Part shown: positions 1 to 6,690 of the stretch, one piece after another | How positions within the stretch are numbered: the stretch's first letter is position 1 | Layout of the letters: every line of letters begins with the position of its first letter | Source: an uncultured Gemmatimonadota bacterium | GTDB taxonomy: Bacteria > Gemmatimonadota > Gemmatimonadetes > Gemmatimonadales > Gemmatimonadaceae | Direction of reading: 5' to 3' | NCBI GenBank assembly: GCA_946479015.1 | Contig: CAMLEQ010000141.1 | Span: 1 to 8,815, forward strand | DNA length: 8,815 nt | Made by a program: the position numbers and the translations under genes | The notes under the pieces: model-generated | Databases searched by the model: none | Told to the model about the DNA's origin: nothing | Seen by the model: only the letters and a program-made list of their open reading frames with translations

Positions 1-2
1 AC

Positions 3-1013
<1,011 letters not shown>

Positions 1014-1078
1014 CGGGCGATCGTCTGGCGGCGCCGATTGACGGTGGCCGCCCCTCGTTAACTGGCAGATTGTCGCTG

Positions 1079-1167
1079 GTGTCGAGTTGCACGGTTTATC
1101 GTAATTCCGATGCGCGCTCTATCGTAATCGTTGAGTTGTACACTGTTTCGTGATGCAACTCGGACGC
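1079..1167. repeat. Short direct and inverted repeats in the AT-richer spacer after gyrB
   Basis: This spacer is clearly richer in A and T than the genes around it. It holds an inverted pair, CGAGTTGCA at 1083-1091 and TGCAACTCG at 1154-1162, extendable to about 14 bases with one mismatch and one gap. It also has a near-direct copy GAGTTGTAC at 1133-1141 of GAGTTGCAC at 1084-1092. The nonamer TATCGTAAT occurs twice, at 1097 and 1120, 23 bp apart. I see no convincing ORF here. It could be an operator-like site, part of a small transcript ending at the terminator at 1212-1255, or the end of an old mobile element. The repeats are seen directly; the function is unknown. Confidence 0.45.
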
Positions 1168-1211
1168 TGGGTCGCTAGCGGCCAGCCACGGTGACTGACT
1201 GCTAGGCGAAC

Positions 1212-1255
1212 AACCGAGAGGCCCCGACCAACCGGTCGGGGCCTCTCGGTTTTTT
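1212..1255 (+). terminator. Strong intrinsic terminator
   Basis: Bases 1213-1229 and 1234-1250 form a perfect 17-bp stem (18 bp with the flanking A-T pair) closed by a 4-base loop AACC. A run of six T residues starts at 1250. The T-tract is only on the + strand side, so the terminator acts on rightward transcription. It most likely ends the gyrB transcript, or a short separate transcript from the 200-bp spacer, since no other + strand gene lies just upstream. Confidence 0.92.
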
Positions 1256-1257
1256 GC

Positions 1258-1392
1258 ACGACGATCTGCCGGGCGGCCGCGATCCTCGCCGTGAATCACA
1301 AGACCGTGTGGGCCTGGCGGCATCGCGTCATGGCGCAGCTCGTGCCTGACGGATCACCGCTCGCGGGGATCGTGGAGGCCGACGAGACCTTC
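1258..1392 (+). pseudogene. Fragment of an IS1595/ISXO2-type transposase
   Basis: The frame reads ICRAAAILAVNHKTVWAWRH, then VMAQLVPDGSPLAGIVEADETF. This matches the helix-turn-helix end (V-N/S-H-K-T-x-W-x-W-R-H-R) and the first catalytic acidic motif (G-x-V-E-x-D-E-T) of IS1595-family (ISXO2-like, DDE/DDN) transposases. Those proteins are around 300 residues, and only about 45 central residues are left. There is no zinc-ribbon N-terminus upstream, where the terminator sits. After ETF the similarity stops and the sequence becomes the 3' end of a gene on the opposite strand. The long frame that continues to 1767 is not transposase-like. It is a dead remnant, marking a past insertion or recombination between gyrB and the next gene. 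Confidence 0.72.
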
Positions 1393-1403
1393 TGCTCGGA
1401 TGC

Positions 1404-1781
1404 TTACCTGGCGGGGCAGTCGCGCCTCGCCCTGACGACCGAGTCACGCGGCGCCGAGCGCTCCCCTGCGGGCGGCACCAGCCGCGGCATCCGGAAGTCG
1501 CTCGTGTCTGGTCGCAGCGTCGGCATACTGTCGCCCGACCGCCCCGGCTCGCGTGGCGTTGGCGGCAGAGCGGAATCGAACGGGGGCCGGTCTGGAGCGC
1601 CCACCCGCGGCATCGGCGTGATGCCGCGCACGTCGGGCCGGTACACCGGCATGCTGTCGCGCGGTTGGCAGGATGCGAGCTCACTCGCGCGGGGCGGCCC
1701 GTGTTGCGCCGCGGCATTGCGGGTGGATACGGCGAGCAGCAGGACGGCACAGGCGAGTATGTGGTGAGCCGCGTGGGACAT
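1404..1781 (-). CDS. Small secreted protein with duplicated DSMPxxRPD motif
   Basis: A 125-aa protein of unknown function, probably exported. Residues 1-25 form a signal peptide (short basic start, hydrophobic LACAVLLLAV core, cleavage likely after NAAA at residue 25). The mature part is rich in Pro, Arg, Asp and Ser and carries two copies of one unit: DSMPVYRPD...MPR at residues 42-59 and DSMPTLRPD...MPR at residues 84-100. Two cysteines remain outside the signal peptide (38 and 122) and could pair. The ATG at 1781 is preceded by AGGAG (complement of 1787-1791) at 5-base spacing, which fixes the start. The stop codon lies about 12 bp from the end of the transposase fragment, so the C-terminus may have been altered by the insertion. 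The product is probably intrinsically disordered. Confidence 0.72.
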   Translation of the reverse strand: MSHAAHHILACAVLLLAVSTRNAAAQHGPPRASELASCQPRDSMPVYRPDVRGITPMPRVGAPDRPPFDSALPPTPREPGRSGDSMPTLRPDTSDFRMPRLVPPAGERSAPRDSVVRARRDCPAR

Positions 1782-2102
1782 GAGATCTCCTGTGTGTCAT
1801 GGCACAGCGGTGCGCAGGCCCTCGCCTGTTAGACACGACCGCGCGCAGCAGGGTTGCTGAGCGCGCCTCCGGGTCGCTCGCCCTAGAGCGGAGCTGCTGG
1901 GCCGCCTCGTCTCCGGCCCGGCGATGACATTCCAGGCGCTACGCGCCATTCGCAAGAGCGCGTATCGTGGCTCGAAACCAACGCTAGAACGGAACAGCGC
2001 CTAACGTGATTGGCGCAGCAGGAACACCAGGGGGACCCGCGATGTGCTGTATAGTCCCGCTGGGCGCTCGCCAGTTCCGAGCGGACGCCGAACGCGCAAG
2101 CG
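1782..2102. other. Intergenic stretch with no supported gene
   Basis: Apart from the Shine-Dalgarno sequence of the leftward gene at 1787-1791, I find no convincing coding sequence, RNA gene or terminator here. Open frames crossing it have no recognisable motif. The heptamers GTTAGAC (1828) and GCCTAAC (1999) resemble halves of integron recombination sites but are in the wrong order to form one site. The promoter of the leftward secreted-protein gene should lie in this stretch, but no clear -35/-10 pair stands out. Confidence 0.5.
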
Positions 2103-2516
2103 CTACGGAGATTCGCTCAGCCACTGCCGCCACTGCGGCACTCCCGCCGCTCCACCAGGAAAGGTGCGCCCGCTCAACTCCTGCAGATAGGCGTGCGCCA
2201 GGCGCGCGACATCGGGGTCCGCGTCGCCGAGGCGCGCGATCAGCGCCTCGTACGACTCGCGCCGACGGGCGAGCGCCGCCTCCTTGAGCGCAGTGAAGTG
2301 TGCCTCGCTCTGCTCGCCCGCACCGTGCTATGGGCGCGTCTCCGTGCCGAGCAGCATGCCGAGGACGTACACTGCGTGCTGCCGATACCACCAGTGCTTG
2401 GGAGCCTGACGAGCCGATCAATAATGCAGCGGCCACTCGAGCTGCGCGAGAGGCGGATCGGCGGATGAGAGGTCGCCGATCACGAGCCGCTCACTTTGAC
2501 CTGGCGGCCGCGTGGC
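2103..2516 (-). pseudogene. Decayed gene with HEAT-like C-terminus, two in-frame stops
   Basis: Read leftward in one frame, this stretch gives protein-like sequence interrupted by TGA at 2418-2420 and TAG at 2328-2330, ending at a TAG at 2103-2105. Segments include SERLVIGDLSSADPPLAQLE, then (after TGA) SARQAPKHWWYRQHAVYVLG, then (after TAG) EQSEAHFTALKEAALARRRE, then LIARLGDADPDVARLAHAYL, ending QWRQWLSESP. Third positions are mostly G/C in this frame on both sides of both stops, and the helical LGDADPDVARLAHAYL unit resembles a HEAT repeat. The simplest reading is a once-functional gene inactivated by two nonsense changes. The original start cannot be placed: the frame meets another TAG at 2562-2564, and the coding look fades above about 2500. 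The family is not identified. Confidence 0.62.
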
Positions 2517-2819
2517 ACAGGCGAGATCTCCGCTCGCAGAATGGCTCCCTCTCGTCCGGCGCTACGTTCGAGTGAACAGGGGGCTCGCCTGCCTCAACGC
2601 GTCAGTTCTGCAAATGAGCGCACGGACACGCAGCGAGGGGTCACCAGTCTGGTGGCCCCTCGGCACGTGTCGGGGTAAGCGTCTCTTCTCGAACGCACTT
2701 TGGCCGACCGGGCGGCGATCGCCGCGCCTTGGCACTCGCGTCGCCCGAGCGCGGGCTGGTGATCTACCGACGAGGCGACGCGCCGCTCCCGCGCGTGTTC
2801 GTGCGCGGCTCCCCGCCGT
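2517..2819. other. Gene-free stretch with remnants
   Basis: No intact gene is supported here. It contains a terminator-like hairpin at 2634-2662 and a coding-like scrap on the + strand from about 2691 to the end of the stretch. In the scrap, ERTLADRAAIAA in one frame is followed, after a 2-base shift near 2727, by ALASPERGLVIYRRGDAPLP and VFVRGSPPFIAARH in another. Third positions of the scrap are G/C-rich. The scrap has no start with a ribosome binding site and runs into the 3' end of the leftward membrane-protein gene. It may be a piece of a displaced gene; the family is not recognised. Confidence 0.4.
2634..2662. terminator. Terminator-like hairpin without T-tract
   Basis: Bases 2634-2646 and 2650-2662 pair over 13 bp with a single G-U wobble around a 3-base loop. 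Neither side has a T-run, so this is not a canonical intrinsic terminator on either strand. Its place in a gene-poor stretch fits a transcript end or an RNA-stabilising hairpin. The fold is seen directly; the role is inferred. Confidence 0.45.
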
Positions 2820-3023
2820 TCATCGCGGCACGACATCCACCCGCACGCCGTGCACTCGCTCGTCGGCGGCGAGCCCCGCGCGCGCACCCCACCCCATCAC
2901 GGCCGCCCCGACGACGAACATCGCCACAGCGAGCGCGGTCCGTCCGAGCGCGACCTCGACCATGAACGCGGCGACGATGAGGCAGGCGCCCACCGGCCAA
3001 CAGAGAATGAGAACCCAGAGCAC
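2820..3023 (-). CDS. Small two-helix membrane protein
   Basis: A 67-aa protein of unknown function. Two hydrophobic segments (about residues 2-23 and 27-46, the second ending AMFVVGAAVMGWGARAGLA) are joined by a short loop and followed by a charged tail DERVHGVRVDVVPR. It is probably an inner-membrane hairpin protein. The GTG start at 3023 is preceded by GGAGGA (complement of 3027-3032), a strong ribosome binding site slightly close to the start. It lies 54 bp downstream of the broken lipoprotein gene on the same strand and may have been the last gene of that unit. The size and context are also compatible with a small orphan gene. Confidence 0.65.
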   Translation of the reverse strand: MLWVLILCWPVGACLIVAAFMVEVALGRTALAVAMFVVGAAVMGWGARAGLAADERVHGVRVDVVPR

Positions 3024-3077
3024 GTGTCCTCCGTGGTACGGGATCGAGCGAGAACCATGCCTGGTGCGCCTCGACGG

Positions 3078-3399
3078 TCAGGACCTCGTGCCGGAGCTGG
3101 GATGAGAGCGAGCGAGACGATCGGGCGCCTGGAGATCGAATTCGAGCCGACCTCGCAGCACGCGCGTCTCCGCGGCGACGAAGAGCACGCCATCCGGCGC
3201 CGCCGCGAAGCCGCACGATCTGCCGCTTCCATCCGGACATAGGCCGGAGGGAGCAGGAAGCGTAGGGCCCAAGCCGAATCCAACCGCCCGCCATCCGTGG
3301 ACCGCGCGGGTGGGCATGCGCTCACCAGCCGGGCCGCGGAGTGGAGCACGCCGTGGCAATGACCAGCAGCAGCGCGGTCGGTGTGTGCCGATGTCGCAT
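3078..3399 (-). pseudogene. Probable frameshifted lipoprotein gene
   Basis: The ATG at 3399 has a strong GGAGGG ribosome binding site (complement of 3405-3410) 5 bases away. It opens a lipoprotein-like signal sequence, MRHRHTPTALLLVIATACST, with Cys at residue 18. That frame stops at a TGA after 25 residues. Coding-like sequence then continues in the other two leftward frames: LDSAWALRFLLPPAYVR around 3233-3286, then GFAAAPDGVLFVAAETRVLR and RLEFDLQAP from 3212, ending at a TGA at 3078. The pattern (signal peptide, then LRF-LPPAYVR, then APDGVLFV) fits one small exported protein broken by about two frameshifts. Sequencing errors could also produce this. It follows the DinB-like gene by 18 bp, as in an operon. 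An alternative is that only a 25-residue leader-like peptide is made. Confidence 0.5.
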
Positions 3400-3417
3400 C
3401 GGTGCCCTCCGGTCCGC

Positions 3418-4227
3418 CTAACGGATCTTGCTCGCCGGCCGGTCGCGGCCGTACTGGTGCACGACGAGCCCCGTCACCGCGCCACTCGTGTCGCGCACGA
3501 ATGTGACCTGCGCGTCCACCTCCTTCAGGAAGAAGTCGCGGCGGCTCTCGGGCCAGAGGCGCCGCGTCGCGCCGTTCACGGTCGACCTGATGTACAGCGC
3601 GCCGTCGCGCAGCGTGACATCGAGCTCCACCCTGGGCGCGAGCCGGTACGCGCCCACGTACGGCGAGAGCGCGGACGCCGGCAGCTCGACCGCCGTGCGC
3701 CGCCGCGGCGGGAGCGCCGACGGCGGTACCATCCCGAGCAGCCGCATGTAGCCGGCGATCTGGCTGTAGTGCTCCGCGAGATCGGTCTCGAAGGCCAGGA
3801 GAGCATTCGCCCGCGCTGCCGATTCGAGCTTGTTCACGCGCTCCAGGGCCGAGTCGCAGAAGCGGAGCGACGCCTCGAGGCGCGCGATGAGAGTGTCCTT
3901 GGGCCACCGCGCCTTGACGGTGTCGGCCAGCGAGTCCTTCGTCGTCACGGGGTGCTTCAGGTCGCCGATCCTCTCGCAGAGATCGTAGTTCGCGCCTTCG
4001 AGATGCTGCGCGATGTAGCCGATCGTCTGCTGCGAGGGTGTGGGCCGGTAGCCGTAGCGGGCAGCGGGGATGGAGTCGAAGGCCGCGACGAGCCGGCCAC
4101 CGAAGATGTCGGCGAAGGTCTCGAACACCAGCATGACGCCGTCGGACGACTCGGGCGTGGACGACGACTGCGCCGGGAGCGCGGCGGGGAGCGTCAGCGC
4201 GAGGAGCAGCAGCGCGCGATGGGACAT
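3418..4227 (-). CDS. Exported DinB-like protein with DUF3471-like C-terminal domain
   Basis: A 269-aa protein. Residues 1-20 are a signal peptide (LLLLALTLPAALPAQ), so the product works outside the cytoplasm. Residues about 30-172 form a DinB-type four-helix bundle, with PAARYGYRPTPSQQTIGYIA, the ligand histidine in QHL (H75), and AEHYSQIAGYMRLLGMVPP (H153), the usual end of that fold. DinB proteins normally bind a metal through three histidines. Here the residue four before H153 is Asp149 instead of His. Residues 181-265 resemble DUF3471, a beta-barrel-like domain often found behind serine hydrolases, with SPYVGAYRL and VTFVRDTSGAVTGLVVHQ. Substrate and reaction are unknown. The ribosome binding site is weak. 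The stop codon is 18 bp before the next leftward start, suggesting co-transcription with the broken lipoprotein gene. Confidence 0.85.
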   Translation of the reverse strand: MSHRALLLLALTLPAALPAQSSSTPESSDGVMLVFETFADIFGGRLVAAFDSIPAARYGYRPTPSQQTIGYIAQHLEGANYDLCERIGDLKHPVTTKDSLADTVKARWPKDTLIARLEASLRFCDSALERVNKLESAARANALLAFETDLAEHYSQIAGYMRLLGMVPPSALPPRRRTAVELPASALSPYVGAYRLAPRVELDVTLRDGALYIRSTVNGATRRLWPESRRDFFLKEVDAQVTFVRDTSGAVTGLVVHQYGRDRPASKIR

Positions 4228-4368
4228 GTGATCTCGGAGTGGGGGCGGAGCCGTTCGTGTGCGCCCTTGCGAGGGCGGCCTGACGAGTCTTCCGAAAATG
4301 GTGCACCCGAGACCGCGCTCCTGTCCACTGCGGTCCCCATCCGGGCGCTCCGATCTTTCGGCGGCCGC

Positions 4369-5109
4369 TCAGCCGTCGTGGCGGGCGCCGGGGGCGTCGG
4401 CCGCGAGTGCCGCACGCGACGTGGCTCGGCCGCGACGTTCGGCTCGGCGTCTTATGCCGCGAAGCTGCTGGTTCTCCATCGCGCGATGCGCGAGACCGGC
4501 GACCGCGAGGAGCAGCGGGGTCGGCAGGCGCGCCAGCACCGCGTACACACGCTCGATGAAGAAGGACCCACCGGGATGGCGACGCGGTGCGGCTGCCGCT
4601 GCGCGCCATCCGTCGGCGACACGCGCCCGTACGATCAACCGTGTCCGATCGAGCGCCGCCGGGACGAGCTGGAACTCCCAGCTCACGATCGTGGTGTCGT
4701 CGCCGCCGGGGGCGGTCAGGACCAGGTCGCACGGCCGTTCGGCGCGGGCGACGATGAACGCATCGCGCGCACCGGGAAGCGCGGGGAAGACATCACCAGG
4801 TGCGACGTGCTGGCATTCCGGCAGGAGCACCCTGGCACTCGGAGCGCCTCCATTGTCGATCTGGTCGTAGCTGTACCACCCGCCGCGCCCCGCGCCCATC
4901 TGCGCCAGCCATGGCCAGACCACGCTCGGTGGGGCGTCGATGGTCACCGCCTGCGTGGTGGCGTACATCGGATCGCGCACGAGGGCATCGCCAGGCATGG
5001 CTCGCTGCCGCTCCTCTCGCGAGGCACGGAACGCGACGACAGTGCCGGCCGCCGCGCCGGCCAGCCCCGCCGCGAGGCCACCGAGGACCCAGGCTGCCGT
5101 GCGCGCCAC
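4369..5109 (-). CDS. Membrane-anchored SRPBCC-family protein
   Basis: A 246-aa protein starting at GTG 5109, two bases after the stop of the upstream gene, so the two are probably translationally coupled. Residues 5-27 are one membrane helix (WVLGGLAAGLAGAAAGTVVA). The soluble part starts at MPGDALVRDPMYATTQAVTI and carries the SRPBCC (START/polyketide cyclase-like) signature: IDAPPSVVWPWLAQMG, GRGGWYSYDQIDN, LPECQHVAPGDVF and later VSWEFQLVP. This fold holds a hydrophobic ligand in a deep groove; the ligand is unknown. Residues about 186-210 are hydrophobic (VYAVLARLPTPLLLAVAGLA) and may be a second membrane-associated helix, followed by the basic MENQQLRGIRRRAE tail usual in this subfamily. 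The frame is open upstream to 5874, but that part overlaps a better-supported gene. Confidence 0.85.
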   Translation of the reverse strand: MARTAAWVLGGLAAGLAGAAAGTVVAFRASREERQRAMPGDALVRDPMYATTQAVTIDAPPSVVWPWLAQMGAGRGGWYSYDQIDNGGAPSARVLLPECQHVAPGDVFPALPGARDAFIVARAERPCDLVLTAPGGDDTTIVSWEFQLVPAALDRTRLIVRARVADGWRAAAAAPRRHPGGSFFIERVYAVLARLPTPLLLAVAGLAHRAMENQQLRGIRRRAERRGRATSRAALAADAPGARHDG

Positions 5110-5111
5110 GA

Positions 5112-5600
5112 CTAGATGTCGTACGCGGCGGGCGGGCCCGGCGGCGCGCTCGAGATCTCGCCGATCGCGATCAGGATGTCGTCCAGCCCATCCTCGAGGG
5201 CCTTCCCCTCGTCCCCGGTGATCCAGCCGTACTTCTCGGCGTCGGCGATGCTCTTGCGGTACTCGCCGATCCTGAAGCAGAGCACGTTGCGCACCGAGTA
5301 CGCATCCGCCTTTGCCTTGCCACGAGCGCCGGCGAGCTTCAGGATCGCGCGGGCCGCCGCCATCTCGAGCGACGGCAGGCCGCTGGCCTTGCGGAGCGGG
5401 CCCGGTGGCGTCTCCCGGAACTTCTCCCCCCGATGCGGCTCCATCTCCACGAGCAGCGGCTCGAGGTTCCGCTCGAACCGGCACCGGTGCCAGGGGACCC
5501 CTGCCTTCGCGATGCGCCAGCGGGCGACCAGCGTGAAGCGGTCGTCCATGTCCTTTCGCCGGCGCGCGGCCTCCTCCCAACCGATGTCGCCCGTTGCCAT
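5112..5600 (-). CDS. Conserved-looking soluble protein of unknown function
   Basis: A 162-aa protein I do not recognise. The start ATG at 5600 is chosen because a perfect AGGAGG (complement of 5606-5611) lies 5 bases upstream. The open frame reaches 5762, but the extra residues are Arg/Pro-rich and read like non-coding sequence. There is no signal peptide or membrane helix. Residues 8-29 (WEEAARRRKDMDDRFTLVAR) are a charged helix. Residues 38-60 contain HRCRFERNLEPLLVEMEPHR, and residues 98-145 (ADAYSVRNVLCFRIGEYRKS and EKYGWITGDEGKALEDGLDD) look helical. The tail ends GPPAAYDI. It is the first gene of a leftward unit and almost abuts the SRPBCC gene (two bases between stop and GTG), so a shared role is possible. 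Confidence 0.75.
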   Translation of the reverse strand: MATGDIGWEEAARRRKDMDDRFTLVARWRIAKAGVPWHRCRFERNLEPLLVEMEPHRGEKFRETPPGPLRKASGLPSLEMAAARAILKLAGARGKAKADAYSVRNVLCFRIGEYRKSIADAEKYGWITGDEGKALEDGLDDILIAIGEISSAPPGPPAAYDI

Positions 5601-5839
5601 GATGGCCTCCTGAAACGGCATGGGCCGCCACATAGTGGGATGACGGCGCGCGACCGGCAAGCTCGAGCCTCGCGCGGTCGATGCGCTCGGGCAGCGGGCC
5701 AGCGGGCTCGGCGCGTCGCGCCCGGCCCGTCGGGCGCGGGCTGGCGCGCCGGGGATGCCCACCTAGATTGGCCGGGGACCCCGGGCCCCGCGCGCCGCGG
5801 CGGCGCCGCGGCCACCGGCTCTCGCCCGTGGAGGATTCC
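5601..5839. promoter_or_regulatory. Divergent intergenic region with both promoters
   Basis: This gap separates the leftward 162-aa gene from the rightward MIP channel and must hold both promoters. AGGAGG for the leftward gene lies at 5606-5611 (complement), and GGAGG for the rightward gene at 5830-5834. A weak rightward promoter candidate is CTGGCG (5741-5746), 17 bases, TAGATT (5764-5769). The stretch between it and the start is extremely GC-rich with short self-complementary runs. No repressor operator is evident. The promoter call is tentative; the ribosome binding sites are clear. Confidence 0.45.
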
Positions 5840-6577
5840 GTGAAGGTCACGTACATCACCGAGGCGGTCGGCACCTACTTCCTGGTGCTGACCGTCGGCC
5901 TCACCGTTCTCGCCGGCACTCCGCTCGCCCCGATCGCCATCGGCTCGTCGCTCATGGTGATGGTCTACATGGGCGGGCACATCTCGGGAGCGCACTACAA
6001 CCCCGCGGTCACGCTCGCGGTCTGGATGCGCGGCAAGCTGCCCACACGCGATGTGATCCCGTACTGGCTGGCGCAGCTCGTGGGCGGCGTGCTGGCTGCT
6101 CTCACTGTCTGTGTGCTCACCGGGAAGACGTTCGCTCCCGCCCCCGGCCCGGGGGTGGGCGCGGGGCGCGCCCTCCTCGTGGAGGGGCTCTTCACTTTCG
6201 CGCTCGCGCTCGTCGTCCTCAACTCCGCCACCTCGCGGCAGACCGAGGGCAACTCCTTCTACGGGCTCGCGATCGGCTTCACGGTGTTGGTGGGGGCGTT
6301 CGCCGGCGGCGCGATCTCCGGCGGCGCGTTCAATCCGGCGGTGGGGATCGCCCCCGCGCTCGTGGATGCGGCGTTCGGCGGGAGCGCGCTCGGCCATGCC
6401 TGGCTCTATCTGGTGGGCCCGCTCGCCGGCGGCGCCGTGGCCGCGCTGCTCTTCCGCGCCCAGAACCCGGAGGAGCCGGAGCAGGCGATCCCCGCCGCAC
6501 CCGCTCAGGAGACGCTCGCGCCCGGCGGGACGTACACGCCCTCCCTCCCCGGCGAGCGCCCCTCGCGCACCACCTGA
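5840..6577 (+). CDS. MIP-family channel (aquaporin-like), NPA-Val variant
   Basis: A 245-aa inner-membrane channel of the major intrinsic protein family, with six helices and two half-helices carrying the NPA boxes. The first is SGAHYNPAVTLAVW (NPA at 54-56) and the second ISGGAFNPAVGIAPALV (NPA at 165-167). In water and glycerol channels the second box is usually followed by Arg, which forms part of the selectivity filter; here it is Val168. The transported molecule is therefore not predictable and need not be water. The GTG start at 5840 has GGAGG five bases upstream, and the open frame further upstream is low-complexity. After the last helix (ending about 205) comes a 40-residue cytoplasmic tail rich in Pro, Glu and Ala. 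No partner gene indicates the substrate. Confidence 0.93.
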   Translation: MKVTYITEAVGTYFLVLTVGLTVLAGTPLAPIAIGSSLMVMVYMGGHISGAHYNPAVTLAVWMRGKLPTRDVIPYWLAQLVGGVLAALTVCVLTGKTFAPAPGPGVGAGRALLVEGLFTFALALVVLNSATSRQTEGNSFYGLAIGFTVLVGAFAGGAISGGAFNPAVGIAPALVDAAFGGSALGHAWLYLVGPLAGGAVAALLFRAQNPEEPEQAIPAAPAQETLAPGGTYTPSLPGERPSRTT

Positions 6578-6690
6578 TGGCAGGGCGCCGCGCCCGGTGA
6601 GTCGCGTCGCGGCATCCAGTCGTCACATGGATGTCGCGCTGCTCCGGTTTCTCCACCACCGTTGGACCCGATCTCGAGGAGAGAGGAAGG

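Noticed and set aside
1393..1767. Continuation of the transposase frame to 158 aa
   Set aside because: After the VEADETF motif the sequence lacks transposase features and lies antisense to the secreted-protein gene.
1828..2005. Integron-like core heptamers GTTAGAC (1828) and GCCTAAC (1999); a further GCCTAAC at 3416
   Set aside because: Order and spacing do not form an attC site: no matching partner lies within 60-140 bp in the right order, and the copy at 3416 overlaps a stop codon. No integrase is present.
1984..2468. Alternative ORFs on both strands over the decayed gene
   Set aside because: They are shadow frames with low-complexity Arg/Ala sequence. The frame with two stops has far better protein character.
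2897..4732. 611-aa open frame on the - strand
   Set aside because: Arg/Pro/Ala-rich shadow frame crossing the DinB-like gene and two intergenic gaps, with no domain or signal. Open length is expected at this GC content.
3310..5115. 601-aa open frame on the + strand
   Set aside because: It is antisense to the DinB-like and SRPBCC genes, and the composition (Arg, Gly, His, Pro) matches an antisense frame in high-GC DNA.
5110..5874. N-terminal extension of the SRPBCC frame
   Set aside because: It overlaps the well-supported 162-aa gene in another frame and has no motif. The GTG at 5109 directly precedes a membrane helix.
5339..6397. 352-aa - strand frame antisense to the MIP channel
   Set aside because: His/Arg/Glu-rich antisense shadow of a clear membrane protein gene.
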